Source: an uncultured Rikenella sp.
Lineage (GTDB): Bacteria > Bacteroidota > Bacteroidia > Bacteroidales > Rikenellaceae
Length of the DNA: 63,230 bases
Assembly (NCBI RefSeq): GCF_910577125.1
Contig: NZ_CAJTMN010000004.1
Location: 1 to 63,230, forward strand
Direction of reading: 5' to 3'
Part shown: piece by piece, positions 16,027 through 25,277 of the stretch
How the letters are laid out: each line of letters opens with the position of its first letter
Position numbering within the stretch: the first letter of the stretch is position 1
Program-made: the position numbers and the translations under genes
Notes under the pieces: generated by a model
Told to the model about the DNA's origin: nothing
Database searches by the model: none
The model's input: the letters and a program-made list of their open reading frames with translations, nothing else

Positions 16027-16270
16027 AACGGTCGGTTTATGGTAGGTGATAAACTATTCATGGGGTTCCCGGGGGTGTTGCGGCCGCGCCGCCGGTTTTC
16101 CGTTGCGTTGCCTCTCGCACCCACAGGGTATTTTATTGGCAGCCTCTGCCCTACTCTGTCACCCGTTCTCTATTCGTGCGCCTTAGGCTCCGCAGGATTC
16201 ATTCTCCGTCTGTGCCGGGATATTCGTCCCGGCGCCGTCGATTATAAATATGAACGTTTGGCGGGGCAAA
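16027..16270. repeat. Short repeat remnant upstream of the response regulator
   Basis: It contains a decayed cassette end at about 16088-16120, reading RAAGFPLRCLSH with the stop codon lost, followed by fragments of island modules (ggcagcctctgccct, and tcgtgcgccttaggctccgcaggatt as at 14625). No gene. Confidence 0.6.
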
Positions 16271-16282
16271 GATAGGATAGGA

Positions 16283-16392
16283 TTGTCAAAAAAATAGACA
16301 AGAGTGTCAAAAAATTAGACACTTCGGTGATTTGGACTGAAAGGCAATTGCTTGATAAATAGCGAATTAACCGGTTTGGCACGAGGTGTGGT
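16283..16392 (+). promoter_or_regulatory. Sigma-54-type control region 1 with paired activator sites
   Basis: Two palindromes, TGTCAAAAAAATAGACA (16284-16300) and TGTCAAAAAATTAGACA (16305-16321), have centres 21 bp apart, about two helical turns. TGGCAC at 16377-16382 begins 64 bp after the centre of the second palindrome. The -12-like part reads GTGGT, not the ideal TTGCW. The AT-rich spacer and the GCTTGATAA..CCGGTTTGGCACG sequence are nearly repeated at 22.7 kb. It precedes the TolC-like gene. Confidence 0.7.
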
Positions 16393-16460
16393 TATCTTTG
16401 CGGAAAAATGATGTCGGCGCGAACTAAACAACGCGGACGAAAAACGGATATAGTATCGAG

Positions 16461-17801
16461 ATGAAAAAATGGATGACTGCTGCCTGGATGTTCGGTCTGA
16501 GCATACTGGGCGTTTACGGACAGGAAAACGACTCGCTGCATGTGTGGAACTTGCAGGAGTGCATGCGGTATGCGATCGAAAACAGCCCGAGGGCCGTGAG
16601 GCAACAGCTCTCCAATGCCAACCTGAAGGTGTCGTACCACGAGGCGATCCTCCGGCACCTGCCGTCGCTCAGCGGGAGTGTCGGGCTGTCGGCGGGGTTC
16701 GGGCGAAATGTGGACCCGTCGACCAATACCTATACGACGGTCAATACGCTGAGCAACAGTTACGGCTTGAATGCGGGCATTACGGTCTTCAACGGCCTGC
16801 AGCTGCTGAACAACACCCGGGCGGGCAGGATTGCGAAGCTCCGCGGCGAGGAGGCGCAGAAACAGACGGAGGACAATATCGCGCTGGAGACGCTTACGGC
16901 CTATTTCGACTATACGTACACGCTGCGGACGCAGACGCTGGCGCGGGAACAGGTCGAGGCGTCGCGTGAGAATCTGAGGCAGGGGAGGCAGATGAAGGAG
17001 CTCGGGCTGAGGGGGGCGGCGGATGTGGCGCAGCTGGAGGCGTCGCTGGCGGCGGACGAGTACAACCTCACGCGGGTCGAAAACAATGCCCGCACGCGCG
17101 AACTGAAGCTCAAAGAGGTGATGAACTTCCCGCCCGAGGAGACGATACGGATCGATACGGCCTATCTGTATGCCGCACCGGCGCCCGAAACGACCGACGT
17201 CTCGGAAATCGTGGGTGTGGCGACGGCACTGCTGCCCGACACCCGGATCTCGATGATGAATGTCCGGACGGCGAAGCTCGAGCTCTCGACGGCCAAGGCG
17301 ATGCTTTTTCCGTCGTTGTCGGCGTCGGCAGGGGTCGGGACGTCGTACTTCAAAAACCTGAAACACGACGCGACACCGTTCCACAAACAGTTCAAGGATA
17401 ACCTCTCCAAGTCGCTCTCGGCGAGTCTGAGCGTGCCGATCTTCTCGGCGTGGAGCCGTCCGGGGAACATCATCCGGCAGCGGAACAACCTCCGCAGCAC
17501 GGAGCAGACGCACATCGAAACGCAGCGACGGATTGCGGTGGAGGTGGAGCAGGCGGTGTTGGATCTGAACGGGGCGTATGCCGAACGGATTCAGGCTGAA
17601 AAACAGGTGCAGGCCCGGCTGTTGGCCTACAAGGTGGCCCGGTACAAGTATCAGGAGGGGCTGCTCAGCGCGCTGGATCTGCAGACGACGTCGAACCAGC
17701 TGCTCGAGGCGCGGGCGACGCTGCTCAATGCCGAACTCACGTGGCAGGCGAAACGCAAGCTGGTGGATTATTACAAAGGGATTCCGCTGCTGGCAGAGTA
17801 G
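16461..17801 (+). CDS. TolC-family outer-membrane efflux protein
   Basis: A 446-aa exported protein (signal peptide about 1-21, AWMFGLSILGVYG-Q) with two OEP repeats typical of TolC/NodT channels. It opens with SLHVWNLQECMRYAIENSPRA, has long heptad-rich helices (QTLAREQVEASRENLRQGRQM) and a second half ending LEARATLLNAELTWQAKRKLVDYYKG. It should form the trimeric outer-membrane duct of an ABC or MFP export system. It is the first gene after control region 1 and is followed 56 bp later by an FtsX/MacB-type permease. The adaptor and ATPase that complete the pump are further right at 25278 and 29282. Confidence 0.9.
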   Translation: MKKWMTAAWMFGLSILGVYGQENDSLHVWNLQECMRYAIENSPRAVRQQLSNANLKVSYHEAILRHLPSLSGSVGLSAGFGRNVDPSTNTYTTVNTLSNSYGLNAGITVFNGLQLLNNTRAGRIAKLRGEEAQKQTEDNIALETLTAYFDYTYTLRTQTLAREQVEASRENLRQGRQMKELGLRGAADVAQLEASLAADEYNLTRVENNARTRELKLKEVMNFPPEETIRIDTAYLYAAPAPETTDVSEIVGVATALLPDTRISMMNVRTAKLELSTAKAMLFPSLSASAGVGTSYFKNLKHDATPFHKQFKDNLSKSLSASLSVPIFSAWSRPGNIIRQRNNLRSTEQTHIETQRRIAVEVEQAVLDLNGAYAERIQAEKQVQARLLAYKVARYKYQEGLLSALDLQTTSNQLLEARATLLNAELTWQAKRKLVDYYKGIPLLAE

Positions 17802-17857
17802 GAGTGCGGGAGGTGTGTTACTGACGGTGTTAATGAATTAAAAAGATAGATAGAGCG

Positions 17858-20230
17858 ATGAAAGTGATGTTTTTTCGCAATTTTCTGACGACGGTGCGTC
17901 GTTTCAAGTTGGCCTGCGGGCTAAATATCGTGGGACTCAGCGTGGCTTTCGCCGCCTTTATCCTGATCCTGATGCAGGTGAGCTATGAGAGCGGGTTCGA
18001 CAAGGGGTATCCGCAACAGGTCTATCGGGTGGAGGCGAAAGATAGCGTGGACCACTGGGCGATTTTTGCCCGTCCGGCGATCGATGTGCTGCTGAGCGGC
18101 TCGCCGGCGATCGCGCAGGGTACGATGCGGCCGTGTTATCTGGATGAACAGTATGTCTCGCTGGAGCGGAACGGGACGAAGGAGGCCTATATCGAATCGT
18201 ACGCGCCGATCTATCCGGGCGATTTCGAGGTGTTCGGCTACGAACTGACGGAGGGGACGCGCGAGGCGTTCGACGACCATACGAAACTGCTCCTGCCGCA
18301 GAGCATAGCCCGGAAGTTTTTCGGGAACGAGTCGGCGGTCGGCCGGTTGATCACATTCGAGAACCAGACGGACGAGGAGGGGCGCAAAAAAACGTTCGAG
18401 GTGGGGGCGGTCTACCGCGATTTTCCGGCGAACAGCTCGGTGCCCAATTGCATCAAGCGGAAGATGGCGCCGGGCGAAAACGAAGGACAGTGGGGAAATC
18501 AGAATTACTGGTGTTTCGTGACGCTGTGGCCGGGGAGCGATCCGGAGGAGGCGGCCCGGCAGATGACGCAGGCTTATGCTTCGTTCGGGAAACCGGACTG
18601 GGTCTCGGGTGAACAGACCTTCGTTCTGCAGCCGATCGACGAGGTCTACTACGATACGACGGTGAGCTTTGACATGGCCCCCAAGGGCAACCGTACGACG
18701 ATGACGCTACTGTTGTCCATCGCGCTGCTGGTGATCGGGATCGCCGCTGTGAACTTCGTCAATTTCGCCACGTCGCTCACCCCGCTGCGGATCAAAAATA
18801 TCAACACGCGGAAGGTGTTGGGCTCTCCGGTCGGGACGCTGCGGGCGGAACTGATCTTCGAGTCCGCGGGTATCGCTCTGTTGGGCTTCTGCCTGGCTCT
18901 GTTGTGGGTCTACCTGCTGGGGGATACCGGTTTCAACGAACTGATCTCGGGCGGTATCTCGTTCTCGACCTACAGCGGGGTGATCTGGCTGGGCTTGGGT
19001 GTCGCTCTCGGTGTAGGTTTGCTGGCGGGTATCTACCCGGCGGTCTACACGACCTCGTTCCCCCCGGCGCTGGTGCTGAAAGGTTCGTTCGGGATGTCTC
19101 CGAAGGGCAGGAAGCTGCGGACGGCGCTGATCGGCTTCCAGTTCGTGGTCTCGCTGGGTCTGATCGTGGCGGCGATGTTCATGCAGTTGCAGAACAGCTA
19201 CATGCGGGGGATGGATACGGGGATGAACCGCGACCAGATCGCTATCGTGCACTTGAGCAGCGAGCTGGCGGAGCCGGAAAGACAGAAAACGCTGGTCAAC
19301 CGGCTGAAAGAGAGTGCAGCGGTCGAGGATGTCGCTTTTGCGTCGGCGAGGGTCGGCTGCCAGGACGGGTATATGCGGTGGGGACGGAATCTGGCCGACG
19401 GGCGGAACATCAATTTCACGTGCGTGCCGGTGTCGTGGAATTTCCTTCGGGTGATGGGGCTGCCGGTGGTCGAGGGACGCGACTTCGAGGAGGACGACGA
19501 ATTGCGGGCGGGAACGTTTATCTTCAACCAGACGGCGATGAGGGAGTGCAATCTGACGCTCGACAATCGGGTGTTCGGACACCAGTCCGATCTCGTGCCG
19601 ATTGCGGGAGTGGTGCGGGACTTCAATTTCGCGTCACTGCGCGATGCGATCGGGCCGATGTGCTTCTATCAGTTCGGGACCGATCCCTGGCACAACTTGG
19701 GGATCGCTTATATCAAAATCAAGGGCGATCCGTTCGCGGGGGCGGCGCATATCAAGCGGACGATGGCGGAACTCGACCCGCTCTATCCGGTCGATATCGA
19801 GTTCTATGATACGGTGTTCAATGCATTGTATCAGAAGGAGCTGAAGGTGACGGCTCTGATTACGGTCTTCTCGCTGCTGGCGGTGGTGCTCTCGCTGATG
19901 GGCGTCTTCGGTCTGGTGGTCTTCGAGACCCAGTACCGGCGCAAGGAGATCGGGGTGCGGAAGGTGCTGGGAGCGACCGTTGCAGAGATTCTGGCGATGT
20001 TCAACCGCTCGTTTGTGCGATTGGTGCTGATCTGCTTCGTGGTGGCGGCTCCGCTGGCGTGGTACGGGGTACGGGAGTGGTTGGGGACGTTCGCCTACCG
20101 GACGCCGATCTATTGGTGGGTCTTCGCGGTTTCGCTGCTGATCGTGCTGGTGATTACGCTGGCTACGGTGACGATCCAGAGTTGGCGGGCGGCGACGGCC
20201 AATCCGGTGGAGGCGTTCAAGACGGAGTAG
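17858..20230 (+). CDS. Large FtsX/MacB-type ABC permease 1
   Basis: A 790-aa inner-membrane permease with the duplicated eight-helix layout of large FtsX/MacB_PCD proteins in Bacteroidetes. There is an N-terminal helix (about 20-42), a periplasmic domain to about residue 280, three central helices, a second periplasmic domain, and three C-terminal helices containing ETQYRRKEIGVRKVLGAT. It has no ATPase domain, so it needs a partner, probably the ATPase at 29282. The central block (DNA 18695-19205) is almost identical to that of permease 4, while the periplasmic domains have diverged. It is co-directional with the TolC-like gene (56 bp gap) and permease 2 (40 bp). Confidence 0.88.
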   Translation: MKVMFFRNFLTTVRRFKLACGLNIVGLSVAFAAFILILMQVSYESGFDKGYPQQVYRVEAKDSVDHWAIFARPAIDVLLSGSPAIAQGTMRPCYLDEQYVSLERNGTKEAYIESYAPIYPGDFEVFGYELTEGTREAFDDHTKLLLPQSIARKFFGNESAVGRLITFENQTDEEGRKKTFEVGAVYRDFPANSSVPNCIKRKMAPGENEGQWGNQNYWCFVTLWPGSDPEEAARQMTQAYASFGKPDWVSGEQTFVLQPIDEVYYDTTVSFDMAPKGNRTTMTLLLSIALLVIGIAAVNFVNFATSLTPLRIKNINTRKVLGSPVGTLRAELIFESAGIALLGFCLALLWVYLLGDTGFNELISGGISFSTYSGVIWLGLGVALGVGLLAGIYPAVYTTSFPPALVLKGSFGMSPKGRKLRTALIGFQFVVSLGLIVAAMFMQLQNSYMRGMDTGMNRDQIAIVHLSSELAEPERQKTLVNRLKESAAVEDVAFASARVGCQDGYMRWGRNLADGRNINFTCVPVSWNFLRVMGLPVVEGRDFEEDDELRAGTFIFNQTAMRECNLTLDNRVFGHQSDLVPIAGVVRDFNFASLRDAIGPMCFYQFGTDPWHNLGIAYIKIKGDPFAGAAHIKRTMAELDPLYPVDIEFYDTVFNALYQKELKVTALITVFSLLAVVLSLMGVFGLVVFETQYRRKEIGVRKVLGATVAEILAMFNRSFVRLVLICFVVAAPLAWYGVREWLGTFAYRTPIYWWVFAVSLLIVLVITLATVTIQSWRAATANPVEAFKTE

Positions 20231-20270
20231 GCTTCGGAGGGTGAATTGCATAAAACAAAGGAATCAGACG

Positions 20271-22646
20271 ATGAAAACGGTTTTTCGTAATTTCATGACG
20301 ACGCTCCGCCGGTTCCGGCTGGCTTCGGGACTCAATTTGCTGGGTTTGGCAGCGGCTTTTGCGGCTTTTGTCATTATTCTGATCCAGGTGAACTACGAGT
20401 ATGGTTTCGACCGGTTCCATGCGGGGTCGGATCGGATTTTCCGGGTAGAGGTCTCGTCGTCGCGGCAGCATATTCCGGCGGGATCGTACACGCCTGCATT
20501 GCCGCTGCCGCTGGCGGAGGCGATTCGGGATGCGGTGCCGCAGATCGAGCGGGTGGCGGTGGCGGACGGACGCGAACGCACGCTGAATGTGGTGGCGGAG
20601 CGGGAGGGAAACCGGACGGTCTATGAGGAGACCACACGGGAGGTGTCGAAAGAGTGGCTGGCGCTGCTCGGTGTGCGGATGGCGGAGGGCGATGCGGCGA
20701 CGGCGCTGGACGATCCGGGGGCGGCGCTCATTCCGGAGAGTATGGCCCGCAAGTTTTTCGGATCGGAGCCGGCGTTGGGGAGGCTGCTGGCGCCGGCCGA
20801 GACCGATTCGACGATAGGGGCGCGGCGGGCGGTGCGGGTCGGAGGGGTCTACCGCGATTTTCCGCGCAATTCGATCTTTTCGAATATCATCTATCTGCCG
20901 GTCGGCGAGGCGGAACGCAGCCTGTGGAGCTGGAGCAATTACCAGATCTATCTGCAGCTCGCTTCGACCGGAGAGGCGGACGAGGTGGAGCGGGCGATCG
21001 GGCGGATCGACTATCCGGACAAGAGCGCGGAGGCGAAATGGCGGCTGATGCCGCTGACGGACATTTACTATGCCACGGATATCGTACACGATATTGCGCC
21101 GAAGGGGAGTCGTACGGCGACACGCATCCTGCTGGCGATCGCAGTGCTGGTGATTGCCGTGGCGGGGATCAATTTCGTGAATTTTTCGATGGCGCTCGCG
21201 CCGGTGAGGATGAAGAATATCAACACGCGCAAGATTCTGGGGTCGTCGGTGGCGGCGTTGCGGGCCGCTCAGGTCGCCGAGGCGGCGATGACGGCGGCGG
21301 TGGCTTACGCGGTGGCGGTGGGAGTGGTGGCTTATATCGGGCGATCGGCGTTGGGCTCGTATTTCGCGACGTCGCTGTTGCCGGGCGACAACGGCGGGGT
21401 GGTGCTCTTCGGGGCGGCGATTGCTGTGTTGACGGGTGCGGCGGCAGGCCTCTATCCGGCGATCTATTCGACGTCGTTTCCGCCGGCGCTGGCGGTCAAA
21501 GGGAATTTCGGACTCTCGCCCAAGGGGCGGGCGTTGCGGAATGTGCTGGTGGGGTTTCAGTTTTCGGTCTCGATGGTGTTGATGATCTGTGCGGCGTTCA
21601 TGAATCTGCAGAACCGTTTCTTCACTACGCGGGCGATCGGGATGAACCGCGGAGGGGTGGTCGAGATGCCGGTGAGCAAAAAGATCTTCGCCGACCGGCA
21701 GAGTCTTTTCAATGAGCTGGAGAACGATCCGGCGGTGGAGGGGGTGGCTTTGTCGATGGCGCCGATGTTCCGGGATTGTTACGACAACCTGGGGGTGTGG
21801 TTCCGGGGCGAGGCCGTCGAGTTCGGTAATGTGGAGGTGACGTCGCAGTTCGCGGAGCTGATGGGTATCCGCATCGCGGAGGGACGGGGATTCGTCGAAG
21901 AGGACGACCGGGCGGAGCCGGGAACACGGGCGATCTTCAACCGGACGGCTTGCCGGAAGTACGGGCTGGAGTTGGGAGACAGGCTGGAGGTCGGTGCGGG
22001 GCGCGGGATCGAGGTCGTGGGGATTATGGAGGATGTTAATTTCGAGTCGCTGCACAAGCCGCTGGGGCCGTTTGCGCTGATGAATGTCGGAAATACGGAG
22101 CAGGGCTATCTGCCGACGGCCTATGTCCGGATCGGGGCGGGCGGCGGAACGGCGGTGTTGGAGCGGATGGCCGGAGTGGTGGCGGCGCTGGACCCGAATG
22201 CGGTGGTGGATGTCCATTTTCTCGACGAGACGGTCGAGGCGCAGTATCGCGACGAACGGAGGATCGGAAGCCTGATTACGGGTTTCAGCCTGTTGGCGAT
22301 CGTGATTTCGATGGCGGGGGTCTTCGGTCTGGTGGTTTTCGAAACACAGTACCGGCGGAAGGAGATCGGTGTGCGAAAGGTGTTGGGGGCGACGGTGGAC
22401 GAGATACTTGTGATGTTCAACCGTTCGTTTGTCCGGTTGGTGTTGATCTGTTTTGTGGTGGCGGCGCCGCTGGCGTGGTACGGGGTACGGGAGTGGCTGG
22501 GAACGTTCGCCTACCGGACGCCGATCTACTGGTGGGTCTTCGCGGTGGCGCTGGCTATCGTACTTTTCATTACTTTAGCCACGGTGACGATCCAGAGTTG
22601 GCGGGCTGCGACGGCCAATCCGGTGGAGGCGTTCAAGACGGAATAG
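20271..22646 (+). CDS. Large FtsX/MacB-type ABC permease 2
   Basis: A 791-aa paralogue of permeases 1 and 4 with the same domain order. I choose the ATG at 20271 (MKTVFRNFMTTLRRFRLASG), preceded by aaaggaat, because it aligns with the N-termini of the paralogues; the frame could extend to 20241. The last 110 residues, from VFGLVVFETQYRRKE to the ANPVEAFKTE end, are nearly identical to permease 1, but the central transmembrane block is more diverged, unlike the 1-versus-4 comparison. It is the last gene of the first operon, because a new control region follows at 22668. Confidence 0.87.
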   Translation: MKTVFRNFMTTLRRFRLASGLNLLGLAAAFAAFVIILIQVNYEYGFDRFHAGSDRIFRVEVSSSRQHIPAGSYTPALPLPLAEAIRDAVPQIERVAVADGRERTLNVVAEREGNRTVYEETTREVSKEWLALLGVRMAEGDAATALDDPGAALIPESMARKFFGSEPALGRLLAPAETDSTIGARRAVRVGGVYRDFPRNSIFSNIIYLPVGEAERSLWSWSNYQIYLQLASTGEADEVERAIGRIDYPDKSAEAKWRLMPLTDIYYATDIVHDIAPKGSRTATRILLAIAVLVIAVAGINFVNFSMALAPVRMKNINTRKILGSSVAALRAAQVAEAAMTAAVAYAVAVGVVAYIGRSALGSYFATSLLPGDNGGVVLFGAAIAVLTGAAAGLYPAIYSTSFPPALAVKGNFGLSPKGRALRNVLVGFQFSVSMVLMICAAFMNLQNRFFTTRAIGMNRGGVVEMPVSKKIFADRQSLFNELENDPAVEGVALSMAPMFRDCYDNLGVWFRGEAVEFGNVEVTSQFAELMGIRIAEGRGFVEEDDRAEPGTRAIFNRTACRKYGLELGDRLEVGAGRGIEVVGIMEDVNFESLHKPLGPFALMNVGNTEQGYLPTAYVRIGAGGGTAVLERMAGVVAALDPNAVVDVHFLDETVEAQYRDERRIGSLITGFSLLAIVISMAGVFGLVVFETQYRRKEIGVRKVLGATVDEILVMFNRSFVRLVLICFVVAAPLAWYGVREWLGTFAYRTPIYWWVFAVALAIVLFITLATVTIQSWRAATANPVEAFKTE

Positions 22647-22667
22647 GCTTCGGGGGTGCGTGTGCGG

Positions 22668-22777
22668 TGTCTAAAAAATAGACGGTGAGTGTCTAAAAAT
22701 TAGACATTCGGAGGAGGAAGCGTGATTTGTAAATGCTTGATAATTAATCGATTTTCCGGTATGGCACGGGGTGTGGA
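22668..22777 (+). promoter_or_regulatory. Sigma-54-type control region 2 with paired activator sites
   Basis: TGTCTAAAAAATAGACg (22668-22684) and TGTCTAAAAATTAGACA (22690-22706) have centres 22 bp apart. TGGCAC at 22762-22767 again begins 64 bp after the second centre, with GTGGA in the -12 position. The sequence GCTTGATAAtTAAtcGA..CCGGTaTGGCACG closely parallels control region 1, suggesting a duplicated promoter. It drives permease 3. Confidence 0.7.
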
Positions 22778-22812
22778 TAGGAAGGGGCGGAAATCGATAA
22801 ATAAAACAGGAT

Positions 22813-25215
22813 ATGTTCAGAAAATTTTTCCTTGAAAGCTGGCGGGCCAAAAAGAATCGGCCGGGCTCGTTCATTGTCAACTGGCTGGGGCTGACGCTCG
22901 GGTTTGCGGCCGTGATCGTGATGTATATCTTCATCATCAGGCAGGTGCGGCACGACGACTGCTTCGAACGGCCGATGGACGATGTCTGGCGGTGCGAGGT
23001 CGAGGTCGATCAGATCGGTTCGGTCTGTCCCGATCCGCTGGCGCGATTCATGATGCAGTTTCCGGAGGTGAGCGCTGTGACGCGGGTGATGGGCGGATGG
23101 GGGATGACGGTATCGGTGCCGGATCGGACGTCGGGCGACCGGTTCCACCTGAATACCCTGATGGGGGACTCGACGCTGTTGCAGGTGCTGCCGTTCCGGA
23201 TGGTGAACGGCGGGGGAGCCGATGCGCTGGCCGATGCGACGAAGGGGATGTTGAGCCGGTCGGCGGCCATGCGGCTGTTCGGCACGACGGATGTCGTGGG
23301 GCGGCAGGTAGAAATCAACAATACCTATCCGCTAACGGTGACGGGAGTTTTCGAGGATGTGCCGCGGAATTCGGTGTACACCCCCGAGTTGATCCTGACG
23401 ATGAAGCTGGTCAACATCATGAACGGACAGGCGAATTATCAGGACGACCGATGGAACCGGTGGGCGAGCGAATGCTACTTCCGGGTCAACCCCACGGCCG
23501 ATATGACGGCCATGAACTATAAATTTCAGCGGGCCCTCATGGAGTACCTGGCTGAGGCTTTCGGAGAAAATTTCACAGCGGGAGAGACGATCGAAGACAA
23601 GATCAAGAAAGCCGGAGGGCCGGATAGTCCGGAGTTGCCGCATATTCGGGCTTTCGAAGAGTGTTATTTCACGCCCGAGGTGCAGGGATACGGCAATACG
23701 TACGACCCCGGGGCGCTCACGGTGCTGGGTATTATCGCTGTGCTGGTGCTGGTGATCGCTATCTTCAACTATGTCAATATTTATACGGCGCGTTCGACGG
23801 AGGTGGTTCGCGCGATGGGGATCAAGAGCATCATGGGGGCGAGCCGGGGCGGTCTGATCGGCTTCATTATCGGGGATTCGGTGCTGATTGCCTTCGTTTC
23901 GGCCGTCACGGCTTTCGGACTGGCTTACCTGCTGCGGCCGCTCTATCCGACGCTGCTCGGGAGTGCGCTGTCGTTCGACCTGAGCTGGGATATTCTGCTG
24001 GTGTTGTTCGGAGTCTTGCCGTTGGTGTGCGGAGTGCTGTCGGGGATCTTCCCGGCGGTGGTGCTCACGCGGATGAAGCCGCTCGACGCCATCGCCAACC
24101 GGTCGAGCGGGGGACGGCAGATGTCGACGGTGCGGAACGCGCTGATCGTCTTCCAGTTCGTCATCTCGATCGGACTGATCGCGGCGACGCTGATCATCAA
24201 CAAGCAGATGCGCTACCTCGCGACGCTCGATTTGGGCTACAGTCGCGAGAATGTGGTGAAGGTGATGGGCGGCCCGTTCATGAATAACGACCGGTTCGAG
24301 ACCTATCGTGAGCAACTGCTCGCTTCGCCGGCGATCGTCGACGCGTCGCTCATCGGCGACGATCCGATGCATGTCTCCCATATGGAGACGCTCGATCTCA
24401 ACGGGACGGAGTCGTTTACGCCCAGGGTCTTGCGCGGCGACCGACATACGCTCCATGTGCTGGGGGTACCGATGGTCGAGGGGGACTCGATTACGGAGAG
24501 CAATTTCGACCGGCTGGGACGAGATTATCTGCTAATCAACGAGGCTTTTGCGGCCTATATCCGTCGGGTGGCGCCCGAGGTGACGGTGCCGGGCGAGAAG
24601 TTCTTCGGGGTGTTCCGCGATTTCCAGCACCAGCCGGTGACGGAACAGGTGACGCCGCTGGTGCTGATGCGGGTGTGGAGCGGCGACCCGTATATCCGGA
24701 TCGCCGCCGGGCAGATCGAACCGGCCCTGAAACACATCGAACGCACGTTCCGCGAGATGTTCCCGAACGAGGTCTTCCAGTATGAATTTATGGACGCGCA
24801 GTTCGACCGGATGTACAAACAGGAGAGTCTCTTCCGGGCGCGGTTGCTGACCTTCAGCGTGCTGGCGATCTTTATCGGCTGTCTGGGGCTCTTCGCGCTG
24901 GTGGGCTACTCCGTCGAGCGGCGCCGCAAGGAGATCGCGATCCGGAAAGTGCACGGAGCGACGGTGCGCGAGGTGGTCGGGATGCTCTGCGTGAGCTTCC
25001 TGCGGTGGCTGGTGGTGTCGTTCGTCATCGCGGTGCCGGTGGTGTGGTGGCTGATGGACGGCTGGATGAGCCGCTATGTCTACCGGACGACGATGAGCTG
25101 GTGGATCTTCGCGCTGGCGGGGCTCGTGGCGGCGGTGATCGCGCTCCTCACGGTGCTGGGCCAGAGCTACCGCGCGGCGGTCGAGAATCCGGCGGTGGCG
25201 ATCAAACGGGAGTAA
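22813..25215 (+). CDS. Large FtsX/MacB-type ABC permease 3
   Basis: An 800-aa permease of the same architecture but clearly more distant than permeases 1, 2 and 4 in all parts. Its C-terminal block reads GYSVERRRKEIAIRKVHGAT. It starts MFRKFFLESWRAKKNRPGSF. The central helices (NYVNIYTARSTEVVRAMGIK) and the middle periplasmic domain have no near-identity with the paralogues, so it was not part of the same homogenisation. It begins 36 bp after control region 2 and is followed 62 bp later by the HlyD-like adaptor, so the two are probably co-transcribed. Confidence 0.88.
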   Translation: MFRKFFLESWRAKKNRPGSFIVNWLGLTLGFAAVIVMYIFIIRQVRHDDCFERPMDDVWRCEVEVDQIGSVCPDPLARFMMQFPEVSAVTRVMGGWGMTVSVPDRTSGDRFHLNTLMGDSTLLQVLPFRMVNGGGADALADATKGMLSRSAAMRLFGTTDVVGRQVEINNTYPLTVTGVFEDVPRNSVYTPELILTMKLVNIMNGQANYQDDRWNRWASECYFRVNPTADMTAMNYKFQRALMEYLAEAFGENFTAGETIEDKIKKAGGPDSPELPHIRAFEECYFTPEVQGYGNTYDPGALTVLGIIAVLVLVIAIFNYVNIYTARSTEVVRAMGIKSIMGASRGGLIGFIIGDSVLIAFVSAVTAFGLAYLLRPLYPTLLGSALSFDLSWDILLVLFGVLPLVCGVLSGIFPAVVLTRMKPLDAIANRSSGGRQMSTVRNALIVFQFVISIGLIAATLIINKQMRYLATLDLGYSRENVVKVMGGPFMNNDRFETYREQLLASPAIVDASLIGDDPMHVSHMETLDLNGTESFTPRVLRGDRHTLHVLGVPMVEGDSITESNFDRLGRDYLLINEAFAAYIRRVAPEVTVPGEKFFGVFRDFQHQPVTEQVTPLVLMRVWSGDPYIRIAAGQIEPALKHIERTFREMFPNEVFQYEFMDAQFDRMYKQESLFRARLLTFSVLAIFIGCLGLFALVGYSVERRRKEIAIRKVHGATVREVVGMLCVSFLRWLVVSFVIAVPVVWWLMDGWMSRYVYRTTMSWWIFALAGLVAAVIALLTVLGQSYRAAVENPAVAIKRE

Positions 25216-25277
25216 AGGACGGCCGCGGCGGGTGGCTTTCGAATAAATTGATAATCAAGTAAAAACAGATAAGAATC

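Noticed and set aside
16375..16400. TTTGGCAC..TATCTTTG as a normal -33/-7 promoter for the TolC-like gene
   Set aside because: The -7 box TATCTTTG (16393-16400) is good, but the TTTG lies only 14 bp away rather than about 20, and the same geometry is not kept at the other two control regions, whereas the palindrome-TGGCAC spacing is.
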